From: Nocardia pseudobrasiliensis NBRC 108224
GTDB taxonomy: Bacteria; Actinomycetota; Actinomycetes; Mycobacteriales; Mycobacteriaceae
Direction: 5' to 3'
Assembly (NCBI RefSeq): GCF_001613105.1
Contig: NZ_BDBS01000001.1
Coordinates: forward strand, 212,457 to 276,456
Length of the DNA: 64,000 nt
The notes beneath the pieces are model-generated. The model made no database searches and was not told where the DNA came from. It saw only the letters and a list, made by a program, of their open reading frames with translations. How positions within the stretch are numbered: the stretch's first letter is position 1; every line of letters begins with the position of its first letter. The position numbers and the translations under genes are program-made. Below, one piece after another: positions 52,845 to 62,300 of the stretch.

Positions 52845-53954
52845 GTGAAGATCGGAATCCCCCGCGAGGTGAAGAACCACGAGTATCGCGTGGCGTGTAC
52901 CCCGGCGGGTGTGCGTGAGCTGGTGTCGCGCGGGCACGAGGTATTCATCGAGGCCGGTGCGGGTGCGGGTTCGGCCTTCGCCGACGACGCCTACACCCTG
53001 GTCGGCGCGCGGGTGCTCGCCACCGCCGACGAGGTCTGGGCCACCGCGGATCTGGTGCTGAAGGTGAAAGAGCCCGTCGCGGAAGAGTATTCGCGCCTGC
53101 GCGAGGATCAGGTGCTGTTCACCTACCTGCACCTGGCCGCGTCCGCCGAATGCACCGACGCCCTGCTGAAGTCGGGCATCACCTCGATCGCCTACGAAAC
53201 CGTCACCGGCCGTGACGGTTCGCTGCCGCTGCTGGCCCCGATGAGCGAGGTCGCCGGGCGGCTCGCCCCGCAGGCCGGCGCCTACCACCTGATGCGTTCG
53301 GGCGGCGGCCGCGGTGTGCTCATGGGCGGTGTGCCCGGCACCCGTCCGGCGAAGGTCGTGGTCATCGGCGCGGGTGTGGCCGGTCGTAACGCGGCCGCGG
53401 TCGCCGTCGGCATGGGCGCGGATGTCACCGTGCTGGATCTGAACATCGCCCCGCTGCGTGAGCTGGACGCGCTGTACCAGGGCCGGATTCGCACGGTCAT
53501 CTCCAATGCGCAGGAGGTCGAGAACTCGGTGCGCGAGGCCGATCTGGTGGTCGGCGCGGTGCTGGTTCCGGGCGCCAAGGCCCCCAAGCTGGTCTCGAAT
53601 GAGCTTGTGGCGCAGATGAAGCCGGGCTCGGTGCTGGTCGACATCGCCATCGACCAGGGCGGCTGCTTCGCCGATTCGCATGCCACCACGCACGCCGATC
53701 CCACCTACCGGGTGCACGAGTCGGTGTTCTACTGCGTGGCCAATATGCCCGGCGCGGTGCCCTACACCTCGACCGTCGCCCTCACCAATGCCACGCTGCC
53801 GTACGTGATCTCGCTGGCGGACAAGGGCTGGCGCGCGGCCACCGCGGCCGATGCGGGTCTGGCCGCGGGCCTGAGCACACACCGCGGCATGCTGCTGTCG
53901 GAATCCGTGGCGGCCGCGCACGGATACACCGCGCAGTCGCTGTCGGCGGTCTGA
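52845..53954 (+). CDS. ald: L-alanine dehydrogenase
   Basis: A 369-residue NAD-dependent enzyme interconverting alanine and pyruvate plus ammonia. Family landmarks are MKIGIPREVKNHEYRVA, the substrate lysine region LVLKVKEP, TYLHLAA, the Rossmann segment VVIGAGVAGRNAAAVAVGMG and the signature SVLVDIAIDQGGC. GTG 52845 is chosen because AAAGGAG lies 6 bases upstream and the family begins MKIGIP. An AldR-like regulator is encoded convergently downstream; in M. tuberculosis the pair is divergent. Confidence 0.95.
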   Translation: MKIGIPREVKNHEYRVACTPAGVRELVSRGHEVFIEAGAGAGSAFADDAYTLVGARVLATADEVWATADLVLKVKEPVAEEYSRLREDQVLFTYLHLAASAECTDALLKSGITSIAYETVTGRDGSLPLLAPMSEVAGRLAPQAGAYHLMRSGGGRGVLMGGVPGTRPAKVVVIGAGVAGRNAAAVAVGMGADVTVLDLNIAPLRELDALYQGRIRTVISNAQEVENSVREADLVVGAVLVPGAKAPKLVSNELVAQMKPGSVLVDIAIDQGGCFADSHATTHADPTYRVHESVFYCVANMPGAVPYTSTVALTNATLPYVISLADKGWRAATAADAGLAAGLSTHRGMLLSESVAAAHGYTAQSLSAV

Positions 53955-53969
53955 TTCTCGGCATGGTTC

Positions 53970-53995
53970 GGTTCCGCGCGGATGGTTCCGCGCGG
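53970..53995. repeat. Two-copy 14-base direct repeat after ald
   Basis: GGTTCCGCGCGG occurs at 53970-53981 and again at 53984-53995, with a third partial copy (GGTTCCG) at 53994. It lies in the gap between the convergent ald and aldR genes. Confidence 0.6.
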
Positions 53996-54138
53996 TTCCG
54001 TACTGTGTCGATTGATCAATACTTTGCGTAATTTTTCTAGTCGTTCCGGCTAGTATCACGCCCCAATCACGGCCGAATTCCGGCCGGATAACGGATGGCT
54101 ATGACCGCCGACCGCGGCACGCGGGGACCAACCGGTGA

Positions 54139-54180
54139 CGTGTTTCGAGCGGTCCCTGGCGTGTTTCGAGCGGTTCCGGG
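54139..54180. repeat. 21-base tandem duplication downstream of aldR
   Basis: Units 54139-54159 and 54160-54180 match at 19 of 21 positions (core GTGTTTCGAGCGGT). It lies 25 bp past the aldR stop. The period is a multiple of three, and in the plus frame it repeats VFRAVPG, but that frame is not a convincing gene. Confidence 0.6.
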
Positions 54181-54205
54181 CTTGCGCGTCGTCCCCTGGA
54201 TGGGA

Positions 54206-54745
54206 TCAGTCGCGCGCGGTGCGGATCCGCGGGCGGACGTGCTCGAAGATCAGGATCGTCTCGGTGCGGGCCACCGCGGGGTGGGCGCTGAGATGTTCCA
54301 GGACGAACAGCCGCAGTTCCTCGGTGTCGGCGGTGGCCACATGCACGAGGTAGTCGTCGGCGCCCGCGATGAAGTAGACGTTGAGCACCCCGTCGATCGT
54401 CGCCAGCTGCTCACCGAATTCGGCCAGTTGGGGACGGGCGTTGGCGTGTACGCGCACCGAGATCATGGCCTGCAGGCTGCGGCCCAGCGCCACGGGATCG
54501 ATATCGGCGTGGAAGCCGCGGATCACGCCGCGCTCGACCAGGGTTCGCACCCTGCCGAGACAGGTCGACGGCGCGATACCGGCCACCGCGGCCAAGGCGT
54601 TGTTGGTCATGCGGCCGTCGCGGGCGAGCTCGTCGAGCAGGATGTGGTCGATCTCGTCGAGAACGACGCTGTGCCGCTGGTTTGCCGGGGAGGCCGCACC
54701 GATCGCGCGTTCGTTCTTCTTCACGAGGCTCACGGTACCGAACAT
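54206..54745 (-). CDS. aldR: Lrp/AsnC-family regulator, AldR-like
   Basis: A 179-residue feast/famine regulator with the Lrp helix-turn-helix (LDEIDHILLDELARDGRMTN then AGIAPSTCLGRVRTLVERGV) and a RAM ligand domain (VYFIAGADDYLVHVATAD). Its position beside alanine dehydrogenase and strong likeness to AldR suggest it senses alanine and controls ald. The orientation is tail-to-tail with ald rather than divergent, so it would have to act in trans on the ald promoter. The N-terminal 25 residues before RHSVVLDEID are outside the fold; GTG 54733 could also start it. Confidence 0.85.
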   Translation of the reverse strand: MFGTVSLVKKNERAIGAASPANQRHSVVLDEIDHILLDELARDGRMTNNALAAVAGIAPSTCLGRVRTLVERGVIRGFHADIDPVALGRSLQAMISVRVHANARPQLAEFGEQLATIDGVLNVYFIAGADDYLVHVATADTEELRLFVLEHLSAHPAVARTETILIFEHVRPRIRTARD

Positions 54746-55220
54746 GCTTCGCTCGGTTCGCCCTCGTGAGAACCATCTTCGCCGCCTCGGACCGTCGGCA
54801 TCGATCGCGCCTGGTAGCGAATGTGGTCGAAAAGCGAGCTAACAAATAGCTAACGAAGCATCAACACATCACGATATGCGTCCTAAGATATCCAGAGTTA
54901 TCGCCAGGCTATCTATTCCAAATAGGTGCAAATCGGACATCGGAACCTTCGGCGGCGTAGCTTGAAGCTGCAATAATCCGGTGCCTGACGTCACAGACCA
55001 GGGCCTATTCCATCGCTAGACAGGTACTTCCACGTGGTAGTACTGTCCCTTCATGTCCACGACGGACGGTAGTTCGCAGCATATTTCCGGCGCGCCATGT
55101 GCTCGAACCCCTGACACCCGCCGTCGCGGCCCAACTGAATGCGCGGTGAACCGTCTCCAATGATGTCGATCGGATTCGCCTGAAACTAATTTGCACCACC
55201 ACTTCGAGCGGATTCTGGCG
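54746..55220. other. Intergenic region upstream of the biosynthetic operon
   Basis: About 475 bp separating the divergent aldR and CPBP genes, noticeably AT-rich from 54830 to 54980. It contains a TGACGTCA palindrome (54986-54993) and the 29-bp dyad at 55019-55047. The promoter of the CPBP-PKS-NRPS operon must lie here. No small gene is convincing. Confidence 0.5.
55019..55047. promoter_or_regulatory. 29-bp dyad upstream of the CPBP-PKS-NRPS operon
   Basis: A perfect core CCACGTGG (55030-55037) is flanked by TACT/AGTA and GACAG/CTGTC arms, with one mismatched T-T pair and one bulged G. It is centred about 190 bp before the CPBP start and looks like a binding site for a dimeric regulator. Confidence 0.45.
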
Positions 55221-56042
55221 ATGAAACTCTTTTGCGTCCTGTTCCTGGTCTATCTCATCCTGGCGGAGCCATACTTCGAGATAAGCTCGGTCAAGAAATT
55301 CACTGAGCAGTTCGGCAACCGAGCCGACGCTCGCATCAAGCTCTACCAGGGCGGTGTACTGCGGACCTGGCTGACGCTGGCGGTCATCGTAGTAGCCTTC
55401 CTCATCAACGGCACCTCGCTCACCCAGCTGGGTCTCGGCGGCTTCGACTTCGGCGTGTTCCGGGCGTTCACCCCGGTCGAGAAGGTCATCAGCCTGGCGA
55501 TCATCGCGATCTACGTCGGCTATCTGACCGTGCCCGCGCTGCTCCCGCTGACCGGTAAGGCCGGTCGCGACTGGATCGCGGAGAAGATCGAGTACGTCGT
55601 CTTCATCACGCCCGCCGATTCCCGCGAGCGTTTCTGGTGGATCATGAACTCCCTCAGCACGCCGGCAGAGGAGATCGTCTACCGCGGTTTCACCATCTAC
55701 GCCCTGGATCTGTTGTTCCCGAATTTACCGTTCTGGGTCCTCATCATCCTGGCCGCCGGTGTGGTCGACGGTCTGCGGCACGCATTCCGTCCCGCGGTCT
55801 CGCTGCAGGTGATTTTCGGCGGAGTCGCGCTGGGTCTTCTCTATCAGCTCACCGGTTCGCTGTGGCTGACGATCGCGGTCAAGCTGTTCCACGATTTCCG
55901 TGTCCTGGCATTCCCGTTGGAACAGGCGCGCAAGAATCTGGAGGCCAAGGGCCTGTCCGAAATTCCCGGAAAATCGGCCGAAGCGAATTCCGCTCATAGT
56001 GGGTCGAATGCTTCCGAGACCGGATCCGTAATCGCGCAGTAA
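55221..56042 (+). CDS. CPBP-family (CAAX-type) intramembrane metalloprotease
   Basis: A 273-residue membrane protein with about six to eight hydrophobic helices. The CPBP motifs are EEIVYRG, the H in GLRHAF and a third HD pair in KLFHDF, so the glutamate/histidine active site is present. Family members process peptides or give immunity to bacteriocins. ATG 55221 is chosen over TTG 55191. The stop is 12 bp before the PKS start, so it is co-transcribed with the biosynthetic genes and may serve in self-protection or export. Confidence 0.85.
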   Translation: MKLFCVLFLVYLILAEPYFEISSVKKFTEQFGNRADARIKLYQGGVLRTWLTLAVIVVAFLINGTSLTQLGLGGFDFGVFRAFTPVEKVISLAIIAIYVGYLTVPALLPLTGKAGRDWIAEKIEYVVFITPADSRERFWWIMNSLSTPAEEIVYRGFTIYALDLLFPNLPFWVLIILAAGVVDGLRHAFRPAVSLQVIFGGVALGLLYQLTGSLWLTIAVKLFHDFRVLAFPLEQARKNLEAKGLSEIPGKSAEANSAHSGSNASETGSVIAQ

Positions 56043-56054
56043 AGGCGTACGGCA

Positions 56055-59000
56055 ATGTCTGCAGACATGGCTCGTCGGACCGCCGACGAGATCAGCACCT
56101 TCATGGTGCAAACGCTCGGGGAGCTTCTGGACATGGCTCCGGATGACATCGCGATCACCGAGCCGTTCGCGAACTTCGGACTCACTTCCGCGGTGGCGGT
56201 CATCTTCATCGGTCGCCTGTCGTCCTGGATGGGACGCTCGCTGCCGCCGGATCTGCCGTGGGAGTATCCGACCGTCCGGGAGATGGCCCAGGGCCTGGCC
56301 TCCGGGGCGGTCGCCACGGAGACCGCGGAAGGCGTCGCCGAGCCCTCGGTCGTGAGCGAACCCGCGCCCGCACCGCGTGGCGCGCAGGAGCCGATCGCAA
56401 TCGTCGGCATCGGCTGCGCGGTCGGCGAACGGCGTGGTCCCGAGCAGATGTGGGACACCCTGTGGCGGGGCGAGGAGCTGGTCGGTCCGGCGCCCGCGCA
56501 CCGCGGCGGGGGACCGGTCGGCGAGACCGACGGTCACCGCTCCCGGTTCGGCTCCTTCGTACCCGATCCCTATGCCTTCGACGCGAAGTACTTCGGCATC
56601 TCCGCCGAGGAGGCCGCGTTCATGGACCCGCAGCAGCGGGTGCTGGCCGAGACGGTCGCCGATGCCCTGGCCGATGCGGGCCTGCCCACCGAACAGTTGA
56701 CCGGCAGCGCCACCGGCGTATTCGTCGGCATCAGCTCCGGTGAGCACGCCCGTAATCTGGGTCGGGCCACCGAGGGCACCTCGATCGCCGCGGTCACCGG
56801 CACGGCCAGCAGTATCGCCGCCAACCGGCTGTCCTATCACTACGATCTGCGCGGCCCGAGCGTGAGCGTGGATACCGCCTGCTCGTCCTCGCTGGTCGCC
56901 GTGCATATGGCCCTGCGGGCGCTGCACGACGGCGATTGCGATCAGGCCATCGTCGGCGGCGTCCAGCTCACCCTGGAACCGCAGATCACCGATTCGCTGG
57001 CCGATGCGGGCATGCTCTCGCCCGACGGCCGCTGCAAAACGTTCGACGATCGCGCCGACGGCTATGTGCGGGGCGAGGGCAGCGCGGCGGTCGTGCTCAA
57101 GCCGCTGGCCGCGGCCGAACGCGACGGCGACCGCGTCTACGCCGTGCTGCTGGGCAGCGCGGTCAATCAGGACGGCCGCACCAACGGCCTGACCGCCCCG
57201 AACTACCGCTCCCAGGTCGAGGTGCTGCGCCGCGCCTATCAGCGCGCCGGAGTGGATCCGGGTCGGGTGCAATACGTCGAGGCGCACGGCACCGGCACCG
57301 CACTGGGCGACGCGGTCGAGGCCCGCGCCCTGGGCACGGTGTTGGGCGAGGGGCGCGGCGAGACCAAGGCCGTGGTCGGCTCGGTGAAGACGCTCATCGG
57401 TCACCTCGAGGCCGCGGCCGGAATCATGGGTCTGATCAAGACCGCCCTGGCCCTGCACCACGCCCGGGTACCGGCCAATCTGAACTTCGAGACGCCCAAC
57501 CGGCATCTGGATTTCGAGCAGCTGCCCTTCACCGTGGCCGCGCGCAACGCGCCGTGGCCCGCACACGAGGGTCCGGCCCTGGCCGGTGTCAGCTCCTTCG
57601 GCATGGGCGGCACCAACGCCCACGTCGTACTGACCGAGGGCCCGAAGGCCGCCCGGCCCAAGGTCGGTGCGCCCGGCGCGCCGTCGGAGCGACCGCGGCT
57701 GTTCGCGCTGTCGGCCCGCAGTGAGCAGGCCGCCCTGGAACTGGTCGACCAGTGGACCGAACTGCTGGCAGATCCGGCCGAACTTGATCTGGCCGGACTG
57801 TCGCACGCCTCGACCGCGCGCAGCACCCAGCACCCGTATCGGGTGGCCGTGGTGGCGACGGGCGCTGAGGAACTGCGGCAGCGGCTCGCCGCCGTGGCGG
57901 GCGGTTCGCTGCCGCTGGGCGCGGCCGCCGGACGGGTGCCGCGCAGCGGCGCGACCCCGGTCGGCTTCCTGTTCGCCGGACAGGGCAATCAGTGGATCGG
58001 CATGGGCCGCAGCCTGGTTCGCCGTCAGCCGGTGTTCCGCGACGCCCTCATGGCCGTCGATCGCGAACTGCGCCCGCTGCTGGGCTGGTCGCCGTTCCAG
58101 ATCGTCGACCGCGGCCGCGACGCCGACGAACTGGCCGATACCGCGGTCGCGCAGCCGGTGATCTTCGCCGTGCAGATCGCGCTGGCCGAACTGTGGCGCT
58201 CATGGGGCATCGTCCCGGCCGCGGTGGCCGGGCACAGCGTCGGCGAGATCGCCGCGGCCTGCGTCAGCGGCGCGCTCGACCGCCCGACCGCCGCCCGCAT
58301 CATCGCCGCGCGCGCCAAGGCCACCGCCAAGGTGCGCGGTAACGGGACCATGGCCGTGGTCAATCTGCCCGCGGCCGAACTCGCCCCGCAGCTGCCCGCC
58401 GAGGTCTACGTGGCCGGGATCAACGCGCCGCGCTGGACGCTGCTCGGCGGCGATACCGAAACGCTCGAGGCGCTGCTGGCCGGGCTGGAACAGGATTCGG
58501 TGCTGACCCGGCGGCTGCCCGGTGAGCACGCCTTCCACACCCCGGCCATGGCCGACTGCCTGGAATACTTCGAGCACGATCTGGGCGAGGTCGCCGCGGT
58601 CGACGGGCATATCCCGTTCTACTCGACCGTCACCGGCGATCTGATTCCCGGTTCGCGGCTGGACCGGCGGTACTGGCTCGACGAGGTCGTCCGTCCGGTC
58701 GCGTTCGCCGACGCGGTCGGCGCGATGATCGGCGCGGGCGTGCAGACCTTCGTCGAACTCGGCCCGCATCCGGTGCTGGGTGGCATGGTGAAAAGCCTGC
58801 TGCGCCACCATGATCGGGGTGGCATCGCGGTGCCCTCGCTGGCCCGCGAGCTCGACGATCTGACGGTCATGCTGTCCTCGGCGGCCGAACTGCATGTGCG
58901 CGGCCACGAATTGACCTGGAGCGCAATGGATTCCGTCGCCAGCTCCCCGGTTCGTCTGCCGCTCTACCCGTTCGAGCGCGGCAGCTACCGGGTGGTCGAC

Positions 59001-59354
59001 GGGCGGCCACGCATCGAGGCGCCCGAGGGCGAGTCGCGGCAGACCGCGTTGTTCGCCGAGGATGCCGACTTCGTCGCTCCCCGAACCGAATACGAGCAGT
59101 TCGTCGCCGAGATGTGGGCCGAACTGCTGGGTCTCGAGCGCATCGGCGTGTTCGAGAACTTCTTCCGCATCGGCGGGCATTCGCTGCTCGCCACCCGGTT
59201 CGCACGCCGGGTCCGCGAACTGTTCGATATCGAGTTCCCGCTCCGCGCCATGTTCGAGGAGCCGACCGTGGCCCGCGTCGCGGCCGCGCTGGAGGAACTG
59301 CTGCTCGAACAGGCCAATGCGTTGTTGGAGAAAGAACATGAACTCACCAGCTAG
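56055..59354 (+). CDS. Modular PKS: ACP-KS-AT-PCP
   Basis: A 1,099-residue polyketide synthase. Domains in order: an N-terminal carrier with phosphopantetheine serine S45 (GLTSAVAV); ketosynthase (about 113-530) with catalytic C276 (DTACSSS), H411 (EAHGTGT) and H450 (GHLEAAAG); acyltransferase (about 636-930) with S728 (GHSVGE) and HAFH at 825-828, indicating malonyl-CoA; and a C-terminal carrier with S1043 (GGHSLLA). No reductive domain is present, so the product stays a beta-ketoacyl chain. The N-terminal carrier should hold a starter supplied in trans. It overlaps the NRPS start by 17 bp. Confidence 0.93.
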   Translation: MSADMARRTADEISTFMVQTLGELLDMAPDDIAITEPFANFGLTSAVAVIFIGRLSSWMGRSLPPDLPWEYPTVREMAQGLASGAVATETAEGVAEPSVVSEPAPAPRGAQEPIAIVGIGCAVGERRGPEQMWDTLWRGEELVGPAPAHRGGGPVGETDGHRSRFGSFVPDPYAFDAKYFGISAEEAAFMDPQQRVLAETVADALADAGLPTEQLTGSATGVFVGISSGEHARNLGRATEGTSIAAVTGTASSIAANRLSYHYDLRGPSVSVDTACSSSLVAVHMALRALHDGDCDQAIVGGVQLTLEPQITDSLADAGMLSPDGRCKTFDDRADGYVRGEGSAAVVLKPLAAAERDGDRVYAVLLGSAVNQDGRTNGLTAPNYRSQVEVLRRAYQRAGVDPGRVQYVEAHGTGTALGDAVEARALGTVLGEGRGETKAVVGSVKTLIGHLEAAAGIMGLIKTALALHHARVPANLNFETPNRHLDFEQLPFTVAARNAPWPAHEGPALAGVSSFGMGGTNAHVVLTEGPKAARPKVGAPGAPSERPRLFALSARSEQAALELVDQWTELLADPAELDLAGLSHASTARSTQHPYRVAVVATGAEELRQRLAAVAGGSLPLGAAAGRVPRSGATPVGFLFAGQGNQWIGMGRSLVRRQPVFRDALMAVDRELRPLLGWSPFQIVDRGRDADELADTAVAQPVIFAVQIALAELWRSWGIVPAAVAGHSVGEIAAACVSGALDRPTAARIIAARAKATAKVRGNGTMAVVNLPAAELAPQLPAEVYVAGINAPRWTLLGGDTETLEALLAGLEQDSVLTRRLPGEHAFHTPAMADCLEYFEHDLGEVAAVDGHIPFYSTVTGDLIPGSRLDRRYWLDEVVRPVAFADAVGAMIGAGVQTFVELGPHPVLGGMVKSLLRHHDRGGIAVPSLARELDDLTVMLSSAAELHVRGHELTWSAMDSVASSPVRLPLYPFERGSYRVVDGRPRIEAPEGESRQTALFAEDADFVAPRTEYEQFVAEMWAELLGLERIGVFENFFRIGGHSLLATRFARRVRELFDIEFPLRAMFEEPTVARVAAALEELLLEQANALLEKEHELTS

Positions 59355-62300
59355 CAACCTGGCTCTGGCGCGGCTGCGCGAAAAGCGCGCCGCGGGTCTG
59401 GGCGGCGGCGCCGGAATTCCGGTACGCACCGCCACCGGCCCGTTCGCCGCGACCCCCGCCCAGCGCGGACTCTGGCTGCACGAACAGCTGGCCGACAACG
59501 GCGCTCTCTACCATGTGCCGGTCGGCCTGAAGATCAGCGGCCGCCTCGACCCGCAGGCGCTGCGCGAGGCCGCCGCGGCCGTGGTCGAGCGGCAGCACGC
59601 GCTGCGCACGGTCTTCACCGCGACGCCGGAGCTGCGCGCCGAGGTGCGCGCGGATCTCGAACTCGACTGGCAGCTGCACGATCTGCGGCTGGTACCGCAG
59701 GCTGCCCGGGCCGAGGCGGCGGGGCAACTGCTGGCCTCGCGCGCGACCGCCCGCTTCGACCTGCTCACCGGTCCGCCGGTGCGCTGGACGCTGCTGCGGC
59801 TGGCCGAGACCGAATGGATTCTGGCGATCGTCGCCCATCACCTGGTGCTCGACGGTCTGTCGATGACGCTGCTCGTCGAGCAGCTGTGGGCGGCATACGG
59901 TGGAGCCCCGGTGACCCCGGCCCGCCAGTACGCCGACTTCGCGGAATGGGATGCGGGCCAACCTCCCCGCACCTCCGCGATCGAGCGGCGCGCGACTCGT
60001 CTGCGGGGCGCGCCGCCGCTGGATGTGGCGGTCGGCCGCCCGCGCCCGCCCCGGGTGCGCAACGACGGCGCCCACCTGCACGAGCCGGTGCCGTCGGCGC
60101 TGGCCGCCACCATCCGCGACGCCGCGGCTGCCCACGGCGTGCCGCCCTTCGTCTTCCTGCTGGCCTGCTATCAGCTGACCCTGACCGCGCACACCGGGCA
60201 GTACGACTTCGGCATCGGCATTCCGATGGCAGCCCGTCCGCAGGACGAATTGGCCCGCACCATCGGACATTTCGTCAATACCGTGCCGGTGCGCTCGGAT
60301 ATCGCCGCCGGACAGTCGTTCGCCGATCTGCTGCGCGCGGTCCGCGATACCGCCATGGCCGCCTACGAGGACGAGACGGTGCCCTTCGAGCGCATCGTGG
60401 AAACCGTTGGCGGCCCGTGGGATCCACGGTTCAGCCCGGTGTTCCAGGTGCTGTTCGTGCAGCAGCGGCTGCAGCGTCCCGAGGTGGGCAAGTTCGACCT
60501 CGAGATCGACTGGCAGAGTATCGAGACCGGGGCGACCCTGTACGACCTGGTCATGCACATCGCCGAGGCGGGCGCGGAACTCGTCTGCGAGCTGACCTAC
60601 AACACCGCCCTGCTCGACGAGCGGGCCGCCGGACATCTGGTGCGCGACTTCCTGTCCGTCGCCGCGGCGGCGGCCGCCGATCCGGACGCGTCGGTGGCGC
60701 AGCTGGTGGGCGGGCTGCCGCGACGGCATCTGGTGATCCGGATCGCGGGCGAATCCACGGATTTGGCAATGGGTTTGGCCGAAGTGCTGCATCGCGGCGG
60801 CGTGCCCGCGCGAGTGGTGGCGGCCCCCGTAACCGAACCCGTCGACGCGCGCGTCGATCTGCTGGTCGCCGCGACCGGATTCGGCGACGCCGAGGCCCGG
60901 GAGCTGGCCGAGGCCGCGGCCCGGACCGGCGTCGACGTGCTCGCCCTCGCCCCCGAGGGTCGCGCGTTGCCCGAAACCCTCGCCACCCGAGCGGTTCTCG
61001 TCCCGTCCACCGCGTCGAATACCTACGAGGCGGGCTGGGAACTGGGTCGTAGGCTGCTGTCCTGGACCGGCGGCTCGGCCCCGGCCGAACTGCATCCGGC
61101 CGTCGCGGTCTGGCTGGCGGAGCAGAACGCGCAGCCGGTCGCCGAGACGCCGGAATACCCGGCGGTGTGGGCCGATTCGCCGATCGCCGCCGATGGCCCG
61201 GCCGAGCCCGAGGGCCCTCTGGAGATCCGGCTCGCCGAGCTGTGGGCTCAGGCCCTGGAGGCGCCCGCGGTGGGCCGCAACGATGATTTCTTCCTACTCG
61301 GCGGCACCTCGCTGGCGGCCACCCGCCTGCTCTCGCAGCTGCTCGACGAGTTCGGCGTGCAGATCTCGCTGCGCGATCTGTTCGAGCGGCCCACTGTCGC
61401 CCAGGCCGCGAAGCTCCTGGAATCGGCGCTGGCCGAAGGCGATTCGGTGGCGGCGCTGCGCCGGGCCGAGCGCGCCGAGGGCGATCTGCTGCCGGTGTCC
61501 TACGCCCAGGAGCGGCTGTGGTTCCTGGAGACCTTCGCCCCGGGCAACAGCACGTACATCATGCCGGGCGGACTTCGCCTGCGCGGCAAGGTGGATGCGG
61601 CCGCCCTGGAATCGGCGCTGAACCGGGTGGAGGAAAGGCACGAGGCGCTGCGCACGGTCTACCTGACCACCGACGAGGGTGAACTGCGCCAGCGGGTGCT
61701 GCCCTTCGCCCCCCGCGCGCTACCTGTCACCGATCTGACCGGCCTGCCAGCCGCCGAGCGGAACCGGGCCGAGAACGATATCGCGGCAGGCACTTACAGC
61801 GCGCCGTTCGATCTGGCGACCGGTCCGGTCTGGCGCTACCACCTGCTGGTCACCGGTCCCGACGAATATCTGCTGATGATCGCGCTGCACCATATCGTCT
61901 GCGACGGCTGGTCCATCGCGGTGCTCAGCCAGGAGATCTCGACGCACTACCGGGCGCTGCAGTCCGGTATCGAGGCCGAATTGCCGCCCCTGCCAGTGCA
62001 ATACGCCGACTACGCCATCTGGCAGCGTGACAACACCGATCACCTCGACGCCCAACTGGACTACTGGCGTCGAACCCTGACCGGCGCGCCGAACACCGAG
62101 ATCCCCGGCGACTACCGCCGCCCGCCCCGGCGCACCTCCCACGGTGCGGTGGAATACGCCACCCTCGACGCCGACGTCATGGCCGAGATGCGCAAAATCG
62201 CCGCGGCCCAGGGCGTTACGACCTTCGCGGTGCTGCTGGCCGCCTTCTACACCATGCTGCACCGCTACACCCGCCAGTACGATCTGACGGTCGCCTCGCC

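Noticed and set aside
54095..54769. Plus-strand frame overlapping aldR
   Set aside because: It contains the 21-base tandem duplication and then runs antisense to aldR, with no ribosome site or domain.
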